From assembly GCF_024679095.1 (NCBI RefSeq), contig NC_066544.1, positions 3,242,283-3,306,282 of the forward strand: DNA of 64,000 nucleotides, written 5' to 3'. This document shows, one piece after another, positions 41,575 through 52,660 of this stretch. The notes beneath the pieces were generated by a model, which was not told the origin of the DNA, did not search any database, and saw only the letters and a program-made list of their open reading frames with translations. A program made the translations under genes and the position numbers. Position 1 is the stretch's first letter. Each line of letters opens with the position of its first letter. This stretch comes from Eriocheir sinensis. Lineage: Eukaryota > Arthropoda > Malacostraca > Decapoda > Varunidae.

Positions 41575-42860
41575 TTACCGTTGATGAGGTTTCAGGCCCC
41601 GGTCCGCCGCCGTAGCAGCGCTCCACAGGGCCACTAACATTATAACAGTAATATTAGCAACTAAAGTTGTCCTCAATCCTCATATTTGTTGAGTAGTAGG
41701 ATTTAGTGAATAAGCGAGTCTTCAGCGCTTTCTTGAAGATTGCCAGACTGTCACTGTTCTTAACATCCCCTGGTAACTCATTATAGAGCCGCGGGGCATC
41801 TTCTCAAATGCTCTGAAACCCAGTTCCAGGTTGACCCTGGGCTCATAGAGTCTATACCGTTCTGCACTGTGTCTCACTGACATGGTGGTGTCCAAATGAA
41901 AATCCTGTAGTATATTTCTCAAATATCCAGGTTTACTAAGTCGCGTTGCTTGATAAGTCAAGACACATATTTTGTAGACTATTCGTGCCTTAATGGGTAG
42001 CCAATGCAAGTCTATAAGTGCAGGTGTTATTCTCTCACGGGGGGGCAGACCCTTTATTAGCCTTGCAGCTCTGTTCATAACCAGCTGTAGTTTCTTCAGC
42101 AGGTATTTAGGAAGGCCATAATAAAGTGAGTTACAATAATCCAGCTTACTAGTTACATGATTATATATAAGCATCTTCATAGTCTTATCATCCAGGTATT
42201 TCTTGACAAATGCAATATTTCTCAGATGGTAGCCTGCCATTCTCACCACCTGATTGATCTGTTCTTTGAATGATAGAGTGCAGTCAAGTATCACACCTAA
42301 ATCTTTGACTGACTTTTTTACAGTCATAGTGTCATCTTTTATCCGAAGAGAATATCTAGCCTCCTGAAATCCTTGTTCTTCCCGACAATCAAGCATTCAG
42401 TTTTATCCTCATTCAGCTTCAGTTGCTTAGAATTCATCCATTTCCCAACATCATCCATAATTCTGCTCAGCTTATCTTCAGTGTTTTCCACATCACTCAG
42501 CGACAAATAGAAGTGTGTATCATCAGCATACAGTTTAAAGTCAACTTCATGCCTTCTTAGCAAATGTGAAAGACCGATAGTATAAACACAGAATACAATT
42601 GGACCCAGTACACTTCCCTGGGGGACTCGTCTTTGCAAAAGTTTATGAGTAGAGAACAATTTACCTATTTGCACACAGTAAGTTCTGTTCTCAAGGTAAC
42701 TCCTCATATAATCCAGCGCGCCACCCACAACTCCAATATTCTTACAATCCTGAAGCAATAGACTGTGCTCCACCGTGTCAAACGCAGCACTCAAGTCTAA
42801 CAAAATCAGAACACCACACTTCCCTTCATCCATAAGCACAAGCAAATTGTTTACCACCTA
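41575..42860 (-). mobile_element. L2/CR1-like LINE, 5'-truncated
   Basis: Minus-strand RT and C-terminal region with a 3' UTR ending near 41575. The same 3' UTR (AGCGCTGC...GGCCTGAAACCTCATNAACGGTAAAC) recurs at 44314-44385 on the plus strand. The 5' end stops inside the RT fingers at about 42860. Confidence 0.85.
41722..42857 (-). pseudogene. L2/CR1-like reverse transcriptase fragment
   Basis: Frame 42857-42339 carries LLDLSAAFDTVEHSLLL, VPQGSVLGPIVFCVYT, catalytic YADD (YADDTHFYLSL, near 42515) and KWMNSKQLKLNEDKTECLIV. After a frame change, 42396-41722 has KDLGVILDCTLSFKEQI, VTSKLDYCNSLYYGLP, LHWLPIKARIVYKI and GFRAFEKMPRGS. Motif wording fits the L2/CR1/Crack group; N-terminal endonuclease is missing. 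Confidence 0.87.
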
Positions 42861-43169
42861 TCTATCATACTTCTCACATTCCAGTACCACGTGTTCAACA
42901 GTTTCATCCTCTCGTCACACAGCTACACAAGGTTCCTGTTTTCCAAGTTTCGAGTTGGTCTTGATACCAACACAGGAAACCAAAGCTCACGCCTCTCACA
43001 CGCCACTCCACTCCACCTGGTGGTCACACCACTCTCACACACACCACAGGTGCTCACAGGCATCTTCAAGAGTAAATACGCTTACTCACAGCAAAAACTA
43101 GGGTCAGAAGAGTCGCAAAATCGTCGTTAAATCAGGTGAATCAAGTCCGTCCTTCTCTCTCCGCTCCAT

Positions 43170-43335
43170 TTTGAATATTCTTGATCTTGATCTTGATGTT
43201 ACAGGTGTGACGTGTCTCAAGATTCCTCTTGAGTCAGGCCTTTGAAACGGCAGCGCCCGTAAAAGACAAAACAAAAACATACGAACAATACACAAGCTAC
43301 ACACCACTCTCTACACCTGGAACACCACAATCATC
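43170..43335. repeat. Dispersed repeat with (GATCTT)n start
   Basis: CTTGATCTTGATCTTGATGT then TTGAGTCAGGCCTTTGAAAC and ACATACGAACAATACACA; an uninterrupted relative of 40932-41420. The hexamer run resembles LINE 3' tails of the CR1/L2 type (tentative). Confidence 0.55.
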
Positions 43336-43663
43336 GTCTCTGTCATCTCCTCACTCTTTATTGTTTGCGCCTTTTCCTCGGCCGGACTAAACAGCTTTTC
43401 AACAAAATAATGTGCTATCCAGATTAATAATGAAGTTTTATTTTAACTTTTCAGGCTTCGAAACCATAATGTCCTTTAAAATTAGAGAAAATTCACAAAA
43501 TACGTTTTAGAACACTCCTGGCAGCTGATCCAAGGCGGCCTACATTGCCCATATGGGTCCCACATCAGACCCATGCTTATAAACATTGCCCACAAAGGGC
43601 CCACATGGGCCAAATGGGCCCACTCACAAACCCATATGGGGCCCACATTTTTTGCTGGCTGGG

Positions 43664-44105
43664 TAATGTCCAAGGTCTTGTCCACCAATAAGGGAGCAAA
43701 GGTGGTATGATCTAACTTGATCCCTGTAGACATTTGTTTAAAGCTTTTAGTTTCTGCACCAATATATGTGCCTACATCACAATCAAGGGAAAACAATTTA
43801 TTCACATCTGGACAAAGGTCTTGGGTAGCGGTTTCCGAAATATAAGATCTTTGGCTTCCAGTATCAATAAGGCACCTCACTTTCCTATTCTTTTGCCATT
43901 CTTTAAAGTTAGTCATTGTAGGTAGCAATTGGCATGCAAGAGTCAAAATTTCTTTGTGCCAAGCACATGCTTATTTTTGTCTTAAGTTGAGGTTGGGCCT
44001 TATCTTTCATATCAGCCGAGGGACGTAAAAGAGTGATATGTTCCTTTACATGAGAGACTCTGCATTGATATCTAAGTTTACCTTGTTTACCATAAGTTAT
44101 TTTCA
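43664..44105 (-). pseudogene. BEL/Pao Gag C-terminus and protease (separated 5' part)
   Basis: The frame 43946-43666 has the aspartic protease signature VRCLIDTGSQRSYIS, then LDCDVGTYIGAETK and LLVDKTLDIT, where it meets the CCCAGCC terminus. Frame 44115-43909 encodes a Gag-protease linker (HVKEHITLLRPSA). It continues at 29656 downward in the same element. The rest of Gag is missing, cut off by the repeat at 44112. Confidence 0.8.
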
Positions 44106-44111
44106 TCGTGC

Positions 44112-44264
44112 CCAAAGACCGAGGTGGGTAACCACCATTCGAGTCTTCTTTTAGCTCATACGATGAACACTTTGCTGGTTCGAGCTCCGGCCCGAGACTT
44201 GTGCCAGTAAGGGAATAGTTAATTTGCCAAATCCCCTGGCTTTCATCACCTAATTCCTAACATA
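44112..44264 (+). repeat. tRNA-like dispersed repeat (SINE?), copy 2
   Basis: Relative of 23611-23764; shares the long block from GCTGGTTCGAGCTCCGGCCC through CAAATCCCCTGGCTTTCATC. It abuts the truncated BEL/Pao Gag. Confidence 0.65.
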
Positions 44265-44313
44265 ATAAGTGCATCGAAGATTATTGTTGAGGCTAATATT
44301 GCAATTGTTAATG

Positions 44314-44385
44314 GCCCTCGAGAGCGCTGCATTAGCGGCGGAGCAGGGCCTGAAACCTCATTAACGGTAAACAGTAATATGCTGA
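44314..44385 (+). repeat. L2/CR1-like LINE 3' UTR fragment
   Basis: Inverse-orientation relative of 41575-41640, ending GGTAAACAGTAAT. Confidence 0.7.
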
Positions 44386-44449
44386 CAAGTAACTACTGAA
44401 CTCGGCTAATGCTGCGAAAAAAAAAAATCCTTATTTATTTTGTTATTAA

Positions 44450-44950
44450 CCAGGCGGTAGGCACTGCTTGTCGTGCTGACCCATTCATCAGCATGAGCGG
44501 CATCATACACGTGCAAGGCCTTCATCGTTCAACCCAAACCATCAGAAACAGGATACATGGCGGTGATATTGGTAGCTACACGTTAGCCAAGAAGCCCGTT
44601 TTGACTGAGGAGGCAATGAGACAGCGTATGGCGTATGCTCTGCGTTATGCAGACGAAGCCATAGCTGACTGAGTCAATTCCATGTTTAGTTGGTATATGA
44701 ACCATGGTATGTGGTGCGCAACAGGCAGAGCGGGCGTGTTGGTGCTGGCCTTTTTGGATGGATTCATTCGTGCGGTGATGGTGATCTGGCAGACACGCTA
44801 TGTGGATATCCTCGATGATATCCTTTTATTCAGTGAGGGTATTACTCTTCCATGAGGGGGTCCCATTTTACTTGGCAAAGGATATTAATCCTATGCATAT
44901 GTCAAGGCCAGAAGGATCAGATGGTAATATGACATTGAAGATAGGAGAAC
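44450..44950 (+). pseudogene. Tc1/mariner-like transposase remnant
   Basis: The first frame holds a helix-turn-helix-like STQTIRNRIHGGDIGSYTL and KKPVLTEEA followed by RMAYALRYAD. After an in-frame stop, LAFLDGFIRAV, YVDILDDILL and then, in a shifted frame, GVPFYLAKDINPMH match the DDE half of Tc1-like transposases (the second-Asp block is normally QDN-PxH). Several stops and shifts; TIRs not found. Confidence 0.65.
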
Positions 44951-44999
44951 GTCGGCAACTACTTCAATCGAGTCCAATTATGATTATACCTTCACCAGG

Positions 45000-45650
45000 T
45001 TTCTAAGGAAATATAACAAAACAAGCAACAAATTTAAGTGCATGTATAATAAATATAAGTCCAGTACATTCCCGTGGTCTCGACCAGACAGACAGGACAC
45101 GGGTGACGCGGCAGCCCGACCCGGCAGCTGAGAGTGGTTCCTCGGGTGTAGGGAAGACAGAACAGCTGCCTTGAAGACGTCACTCGATGGAGAGTTACGG
45201 GCTCGGTAGAACGGCAGATACCCGAGAACCCGATCTTGGTGACGTGAGAGCAACAGGTGAGTCGGCGGGACTGACAGGCAGTGTCAGCTGACGTGGAGAC
45301 TTCTGAACCGGGTAGGGTGGACGGAAAGCACCAGCAGACCGTTGTCCACGTGGCTACTTGGCTCCAAAGGTGAGAGGGAGGTGCTTGGACGCTCAAGGTC
45401 CTGACAGTGCAGTAGTTAACTCCGCTCTGATGTTCCTTCCTCGTACCCAGCCGACATCGACCCGTCTCGACGCTACGTGGACTGAGTGACGCCCGGGAGT
45501 GAAGCCCGAACGAGACGGTAACTGCATCAGAGGAAGCCTCGAGACGACGGGCGAAGCAAGGCAGGGTGAACGAAGCATCATTACCACAACTGCTGGTGAA
45601 GCGGATAACAATCAATAGAAGCACGAACCTTCTAACTACCCCGAGTGTAA
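45000..45650. other. GC-rich DNA, possibly LTR/leader of the adjacent gypsy remnant
   Basis: No supported gene. AATAAATATAAG lies at 45047-45058 and the segment lies 3' of the gypsy pol remnant. No second LTR copy is in the window, so this is a guess. Confidence 0.3.
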
Positions 45651-45656
45651 ATACCA

Positions 45657-45733
45657 GTGTGTGTGTGTGTAAGTGTGTGTGTGTGGTGGTGGGGGTGGTG
45701 GTGGTGGTGGTGGGGGGGGGGGGGCGGGGGTAG
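45657..45733. repeat. (GT)n / (GGT)n / poly-G tract
   Basis: GT repeats, then GGT repeats, then a run of G broken by a single C. Poly-G this long is prone to sequencing error. Confidence 0.9.
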
Positions 45734-45856
45734 TTCAGCCCTTACATAAGCCCCCTTCCAAAAATCTACTGTAGGTAGATTAAACTGAATTAACACGAAA
45801 TATAAACAATGCAATAAGCGACAAGAAAAGACAAGGAGGAACGGTTAACGTTCACC

Positions 45857-46480
45857 TCACAAGGAGCGACTCAGGAAGTCTGCCCCCACGTTATCTCGGC
45901 CGGCGAGATGAACCAACCGGAATGGGTAGTTCTGCAGTGGAAGGGCCCACCTCATCAGTCTGTCGTTGGAGCACTTCGACTTGTGAAGATATATCAGAGG
46001 TTTGTGGTCAGTCTTTAGACTGATCACAAACTCTTTATAAACTCTTTACCTCTGAGATAGAAGTCGAACTTTGAGATCCCGAACAAGATGGCGAGGGCTT
46101 CTCTCTCGATGGTAGCGTACTTCCGTTCACGGTCCAGCAGCTTCCGACTGGCGTAGGCCACAGGGTGAGGGATCCCATCGTAGTACTGCAGCAGCACAGC
46201 TCCCAACCCGAAGGTCGACGCGTCTGTCCTACGAACAAAAGCCAGTGCGGGGTTAGGTAACCGCAGGACTAGCTGCGATGACATGGCGTCTTTCAGCTGG
46301 TCGAACCGCGATAACAAGTCCTCAGTCCACTGCAGCGGCTCTCGTTGGGGTTTCCGGAGAAGGTAGGAGAGAGGGCCCGTGAACTCTGAAGCCATGGGGA
46401 TGAAACAGCGGTAAAAGGAAACCATACCTAGGAAGCTGCGAAGACCCTTTTTGGTAGTTGGAGGGCTGGGCCTTACTTTA
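45857..46480 (-). pseudogene. Second Ty3/gypsy RT-RNase H remnant
   Basis: Frame 46480-46030 has the RT end (KKGLRSFLGMVSFYRCFIP, LSYLLRK) and RNase H (RTDASTFGLGAVLLQYYDG, YASRKLLDRERKYATIEREA). A 10-base duplication of AGAGTTTATA at about 46024-46046 shifts the frame exactly before the TDHKPL block, which continues to a DNVGADFLSRS motif and a TGA near 45857. No integrase follows. LINE A4 cuts the 5' side. Confidence 0.85.
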
Positions 46481-47076
46481 TACATAAAACTTGTTACCAC
46501 TAGCAAACAGATGTTATGACTAACACATTACTTTTTTTTTTTTTTTACAACAAAGGAGACAACACAAGGGCACAAAAAAAGAAACAATAATAAAAAAAAG
46601 CCCGCTACTCGCTGCTCCTAAAAAAAGAATCAAAACAGGTGGCCGAAAGAGAGGTCAATTTCGGGAGGAGAGGTGTCCTGATACCCTTCTCTTGAAAGAG
46701 TTCAAGTCGTAGGCAGGAGGAAATACAGATGAAGGAAGATTGTTCCAGAGTTTACCAGCGTGAGGGATGAAAGAGTGATACATAAAACTTGTTACCACTA
46801 GCAAACAGATGTTAAGACTAACACATTACTTTTTTTTTTTACAACAAAGGAGACAACACAAGGGCACAAAAAAAGAAACAATAATTAAAAAAAAGCCCGC
46901 TACTCGCTGCTCCTAAAAAAAAGAATCAAAAGAGGTGGCCGAAAGAGAGGTCAATTTCGGGAGGAGAGGTGTCCTGATACCCTTCTCTTGAAAGAGTTCA
47001 AGTCGTAGGCAGGAGGAAATACAGATGAAGAATGATTGTTCCAGAGTTTACCAGCGTGAGGGATGAAAGAGTGATG
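46481..47076. repeat. 298-bp tandem duplication of gypsy/LINE junction
   Basis: Units 46481-46778 and 46779-47076 each contain 46 bases of flank (TACATAAAACTTGTTACCAC...) plus the poly(A) end and about 250 bases of LINE family A. The duplication therefore happened after the LINE insertion. Confidence 0.93.
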
Positions 47077-49265
47077 ATGCTGGTTAACTCTTGCATAAAG
47101 GGTTTGGACAGTATAGGGATGAGCATGAGTAGAAAGTCGTGTGCAGCGGGGCCGCGGGAGGGGGGGAGACATGCAGTTAGCATAGAAAGAGAGGCAACAT
47201 CGCGACGGAATTTAAGAGGTAGAAGACAATCAGTAGGAGGAGGAGAGCTGATGAGACGAAGAGCCTTAGCCTCCACTCTGTCCAGAAGAGCTGTGTGAGT
47301 GGAGCCCCCCCACACGTGAGATGCATACTCCATACGAGGGCGGACAAGGCCCCTGTATATGGATAGCAACTGCGCGGGGGAGAAGAACTGGCGGAGATGA
47401 TACACAACGCCCAACCTCGAGGAAGCTGATTTAGGGAGAGAGGAGAGGTGAAGTTTCCAGTTGAGATTTTGAGTTAAGGATAGACCGAGGATGTTTAGTG
47501 TTGAAGATGGTGATAGCTGAGTGTTGTCGAAGAATAGGGGATAGGTGTTTGGAAGATTGTGTCGAGTTGATAGGTGGAGAAATTGAGTTTTTGAGGCATT
47601 GAAGGACACAAGGTTCCTTCTGCCCCAATCGGAAATGATAGCAAGGTCTGAGGTTAAGCGTTCTGCAGCCTCCAGTCTGGAGTCGTGTACTTCCTGTTGA
47701 GAGGGTCTTCTATTGAAAGAAGTTGAATAATGCAGAGTGTAGTCGTCGGCGTATGAGTGGACAGGACAGTTTGTTATGGAAAGAAGATCATTGATGAATA
47801 ACAGGAAGTGAGTGGGTGATAGGACAGAGCCCTGTGGAACACCACTGTTGATGGGTTTAGGGGAAGAACAATGACCGTCTACACGGCCGGAAAGGAAACT
47901 GGAGATAAAGGAACAGAGAGAGGGATAGAATCCGAAAGAGGGCAGTTTAGAAAGGAAAGACTTATGCCAGACTCTATCGAAGACTTTCGATATGTCTAGC
48001 GCAACACAGAAAGTTTCACCGAAACGGCTAAGAGAGGATGACCAAGAGTCAGTTAAGAGAGCAAGAAGATCGCCAGTAGAACGCCCCTTGCGGAACCCAT
48101 ACTGGCGATCAGATAGAAGGTCAGAAGTGGAAAGGTGCTTTTGAATCTTCCGGTTAAGGATTGATTCAAAAGCTTTAGATAGACAGGAAAGTAAAGCTAT
48201 AGGGCGGTAGTTTGAGGGATTGGAGCGGTCACCCTTCTTAGGCACAGGCTGTACAAAGGCATACTTCCAGCAGGAAGGAAAGGTAGATGTTGATAGGCAG
48301 AGACGAAAGAGTTTGACCAGCAGGGTATCAGCACGGAAGCACAGTTTTTAAGGACAATATGAGGCACTCCATCAGGTCCATAAGCCTTCTGAGAGTTGAG
48401 GCAAGAGAGGGCATAGAAAACATCATTTGGAAGAATCTTGATAACAGGCATAAGGGAGTCAGAGGGGGGATGAGTAGGAGGAATATGCCCAGAATCGTCC
48501 AAGGTGGAGTTCTTATAGAGTGGGTCAAGATGTGCTCCACTTTAGAGTTCAAGTAGTCAAAAAAATTTCATAGTTAGTAGAGCTAGGTGAGAGATAAACA
48601 GCACATATATATTTAATAGAATGACAATGAAGTCTTAGCCAGATGGTGGAAAATTCTGAAGAGTTAAGATCGTGGGCACGAGAGCAAGTGATGTCGTTGC
48701 GCACGTAGGCGCAACATCCAACTTTGGATTGTAATTTAGGATAGAGATAGTAGGAGGGAGCAGAGTAGAGATTGCTGTCATTAGCCTCAGAAACTTGTGT
48801 TTCGGTGAGGAAGAGAAGGTGAGGTGTAGAGGAGGAGAGATGGTGTTCCACAGAATGAAAACTAAAACGAAAACCGCGAATGTTGCAGAAATTGATAAGA
48901 AAGAGGTTCGAGGAGTTATCAAGGCACCTCTCAAGTCGGGAGCCAGAAGGGGAGTCCTCCCTTGGGGAATTTGTGCCCCCCCCCCCCCCCAGGCGGGGAC
49001 TCCGAGGCTGTGTTATGGTACGCCATTTTGAATTTTGGGAAATGGTGTGTATGTTGTGTGAATGTAGTGTGGTGTGGATAGAGAGATGATCTGTCTTTAG
49101 AGAGCATGCTGAACTACTCTCTGGAGTTGCTGAAACAATAGGGAAACAGTTAGTGAGGACATGGGAAGGGTCTTTGGAGGGCTTCAGCACCCTCCTCACT
49201 TCCCATATATACCTCACTGGGAGTGGCTTGCGCCCGTTTCGGAAGGTGTCTTCCTTCCTACCTTC
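46528..49265 (-). mobile_element. LINE family A, copy A4 (near full length, internal deletion)
   Basis: The 3' end (poly(A)) is at 46831, with a duplicated 3' piece at 46528-46778. The 5' end, CCTTCCGAAACGGGCGCAAG on the minus strand, lies near 49250 beside a CCTTCCTTCCTA repeat. Relative to copy A6 it lacks about 0.82 kb between the endonuclease and RT parts (junction near 48525). Confidence 0.9.
46998..49217 (-). pseudogene. LINE A4 ORF2 (endonuclease + RT)
   Basis: Frame 49217-48549 includes the N-terminal AP-endonuclease start (LINFCNIRGFRFSFHSVEHH, LLFLTETQVSE). Frame 48502-48197 has the RT fingers (QKAYGPDGVPHIVLK). Frame 48245-46998 is the RT (NYRPIALLSCLSKAFESIL, DRQYGFRKGRSTGDLLALL, SGVPQGSVLSPTHFLLFIND, catalytic YADD near 47745) and the C-terminal RPRMEYASHVW segment. 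The enzyme primes reverse transcription at nicked target DNA. The clade is Jockey/I-like by motif wording; exact placement uncertain. Confidence 0.88.
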
Positions 49266-50193
<928 letters not shown>

Positions 50194-50332
50194 AATAAGA
50201 GAAATCAGGAAGAACATGAGAGGCCTAAGCGCGGGAGAAAACGGGAAAATAATTTAATAACCAAAAGGAGGAGACTCAAGATCTTAAAATACAGAATAAG
50301 AACGGCAAAATGTGTGTGTGTGTGTGTGTGTA

Positions 50333-50800
50333 AGGAACAGACAAGGCAAAGGAAACTATTTCGGCCGTAATGAATACTTGGGCAAGTTAACTCAAGGAAT
50401 CGTTCATGCCGTTTCATTCGTCAATATGTTCGAATCCCTGACCACTTACTATACTCCTGAGAAATATGATCAGCTTTTGAATGCGTTTGGCAGCAACAAA
50501 ATACATGTGGCGTCTGTCACTTGTTTTATTACAGAAATAGATTAGTACAGTCAAGACCACGGTACAATACGGAACGAATAACGTATATTTCTATTAGTGC
50601 ACAATTTGTTTACCATTTGCTTACTAGTAGAACAAACAATACCCACAACGCACAGTTAAGACGATACAATACTGAGACAATAGTGCGCCTTTGTTCTTCC
50701 ACATCGCCTTTTCTGGGCTATTTCCTTACATACGGATTTTCTGAGCCATAAGTTATCTTATAAATATTTCTTATTATAAAAGAATACACTATAAATACTT

Positions 50801-50857
<57 letters not shown>

Positions 50858-51002
50858 CCTACAATTTTTACTCTTTACTTTATTCGTTCGATAAAAGAGG
50901 GCATAATGAACGTTGAATAACTTCCTCCTTGCCATTTTTAAGAGGTCGTGTAGAGAATTAGGGCGATGCGAGCCTCAGGAAACACGCCAGGGAGTAAGCT
51001 CC
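50333..51002. other. No gene recognised; (AC)n at 50803-50853
   Basis: AT-rich DNA with a microsatellite of about 25 AC units and no supported reading frame. Confidence 0.6.
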
Positions 51003-51005
51003 TTA

Positions 51006-51591
51006 AGGCGGTGTCACACAAGCACTTTTTCCGTCGATTAATGCGATTTCCGTCGATTTTTCATCGTTCCGCATGAACTTATCGCATGAATTTGTTAGAC
51101 GATCAGGATCGTTTCCGCCTGCAAATTTCCGCCTTTGTTTACATTTCCAAGACCAAGACCGAGACTTTCCGCGTGGCTTCAACCTGTCTCAAATGCTCTC
51201 CTGCAGTGACAGCCTTCCTCATCCTGGTGTCACTTCTGGCAATAAGAGGTGTCACTAACTCCAGCAGTCTGTGGTACTGGCTCTTGTCCAACCTGATCCA
51301 ATTCTTCAGAGTCTCATGATCCTCAAACCATGAGCCAACCATGAGCGCATCCATGCATGCTTTTTGGCTTGTTTAGCTCGTCTAAGTCTCACAATACACA
51401 GTATTAGGTTCAGAGCAGCGTATCTTTGCCGCAGCGTGGACTCCATGTTTGTTTACATTCCTTGGTCTGTGCCGACGGAAAGTTTCAGACGAAACACCGT
51501 TTGTGTGTGACAGGCCGCAGCCAAGATATCGACGATTTTCAGAAAAACGACGGAAAAAGTTGACGGAAAAAGTGCTAGTGTGACACCGCCT
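51006..51591 (-). mobile_element. PIF/Harbinger deletion derivative
   Basis: Inverted ends AGGCGGTGTCACAC (51006) and its inverse at 51591, extended by GCACTTTTTCCGTC with a 1-base difference. The 3-bp TTA duplication at 51003-51005 and 51592-51594 is the Harbinger hallmark. Most of the transposase has been lost. Confidence 0.92.
51139..51446 (-). pseudogene. Harbinger transposase N-terminus
   Basis: MESTLRQRY...RRAKKHAWMRSWL in one frame and, after a frameshift at about 51350, LDKSQYHRLLELVTPLIARS with DTRMRKAVTAGEHL in another, ending at 51139. These are the conserved N-terminal motifs preceding the DDE nuclease domain, which is missing. Confidence 0.82.
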
Positions 51592-51906
51592 TTAGTTATA
51601 TTATCAAATCATGGCCGCGGAATTTTAATAAAAGCTAAAACTTAACCTAACACACGAGGAGGAGTGGCCGCGGGGGGGGGGGGTGACACGATCGGGTGCG
51701 AGGGTGTACAGCGGGCGTGAGAAGGAAGCGGTGAGGATGGAGGAGAGACTGAAGGAGGGATCGAACCGGAGCGAAAGAGGGAGGGAGGGACAGACGGAAG
51801 GCTAAAGAATGTGAGAGAGGAAGACTCGCGGCAGTGGTAGTGACAGAGGAGGAATGAAGAGAGGAAGAGAGAAGAAAAGATGTAGCATCGCAATGGCCTT
51901 CAAAAC

Positions 51907-51908
<2 letters not shown>

Positions 51909-52002
<94 letters not shown>
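51909..52002. repeat. (GA)n microsatellite
   Basis: About 47 GA units. The flank 51660-51900 is purine-rich with no gene; the minus-strand ORF there is low complexity. Confidence 0.96.
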
Positions 52003-52004
<2 letters not shown>

Positions 52005-52280
52005 AAATTATTATTTCCTCCGGCTGCTCCTCTTCCTCTCCTAGCTAGGTTGGGATTGATTAATAAGAAATACCAAGAAACAGTGGTTCCTCCGATGCGT
52101 ACGAAACAACAAGAGTTTCTGACAAAAGTTTCGAATCCTTCTCAACTTCTGCAGATAAGACGGAACGAGATAACTGTGTTGTTGTAATCGTCTTAGCATC
52201 ACCGCTGGAACACCTCCCAATCACTCCACCACCATCATCCACGGCTCCATTCTCCTCCATCCCCTCATCCCCCTCATGCT

Positions 52281-52460
52281 GTTTTTTTCTCTCTTTTACG
52301 CCGTGGCCTATTGCGCCGGTAGGCTTCTTCCCGATGGATCCTGATGCGGCCCAAGGCTTCTTCCCGGTGGGGCCTGATGGTCGCCCCAGCCCGTTCTGGC
52401 GCAGGCGAATGTTTATAGTGGCGCCATCTTGCATTATCTCATGCTGCCCTCCCGGAGTTC
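52281..52460 (-). mobile_element. tRNA-derived SINE, 5'-truncated copy
   Basis: The body matches the complete SINE at 56205-56566 (GCAAGATGGCGCCACTATAA, CCAGAACGGGCTGGG, CCATCAGGCCCCACCGGGAA, ACCGGCGCAATAGGC), ending in an A-rich tail at 52296-52281. The tRNA head is absent. Confidence 0.88.
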
Positions 52461-52619
52461 ATCTTTAATGCAACAGTAATGTTTTTCCCATAGTGAGACG
52501 CATATATTATAGTTGATTATGAAACAGTAACATCTATGACAAGAAATCTCCATGTATAATCACTGACACGTACTTTAGTTATGATACATCATTTAAATAA
52601 ACATATTGATTGCGACTAG

Positions 52620-52625
<6 letters not shown>

Positions 52626-52658
<33 letters not shown>
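52626..52658. repeat. (AC)n microsatellite
   Basis: About 16 AC units after GCGCGC. Confidence 0.95.

Positions 52659-52659
<1 letters not shown>

Positions 52660-52660
<1 letters not shown>

Larger units (their letters stand above)
30345..43663. mobile_element. Segment bounded by CCCAGCCAGCA inverted repeats, TA flanks
   Basis: CCCAGCCAGCAAGAAATGTG (30345) is matched in inverse at the other end, with 26 of the first 27 bases the same (43637-43663). Each end is followed inward by a cluster of TGGGCCCA/TGTGGGC motifs (30360-30570 and 43530-43660). TA lies immediately outside both ends (30343-30344 and 43664-43665), and BEL/Pao sequence resumes directly at 43666. It could be one large DNA transposon of 13.3 kb (about 7 kb without the gypsy insertion), or two MITE copies in opposite orientation. 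No transposase was recognised inside. Confidence 0.6.

Noticed and set aside
48795..49089. Plus-strand frames over LINE A4
   Set aside because: Antisense to the endonuclease coding region with no independent support.
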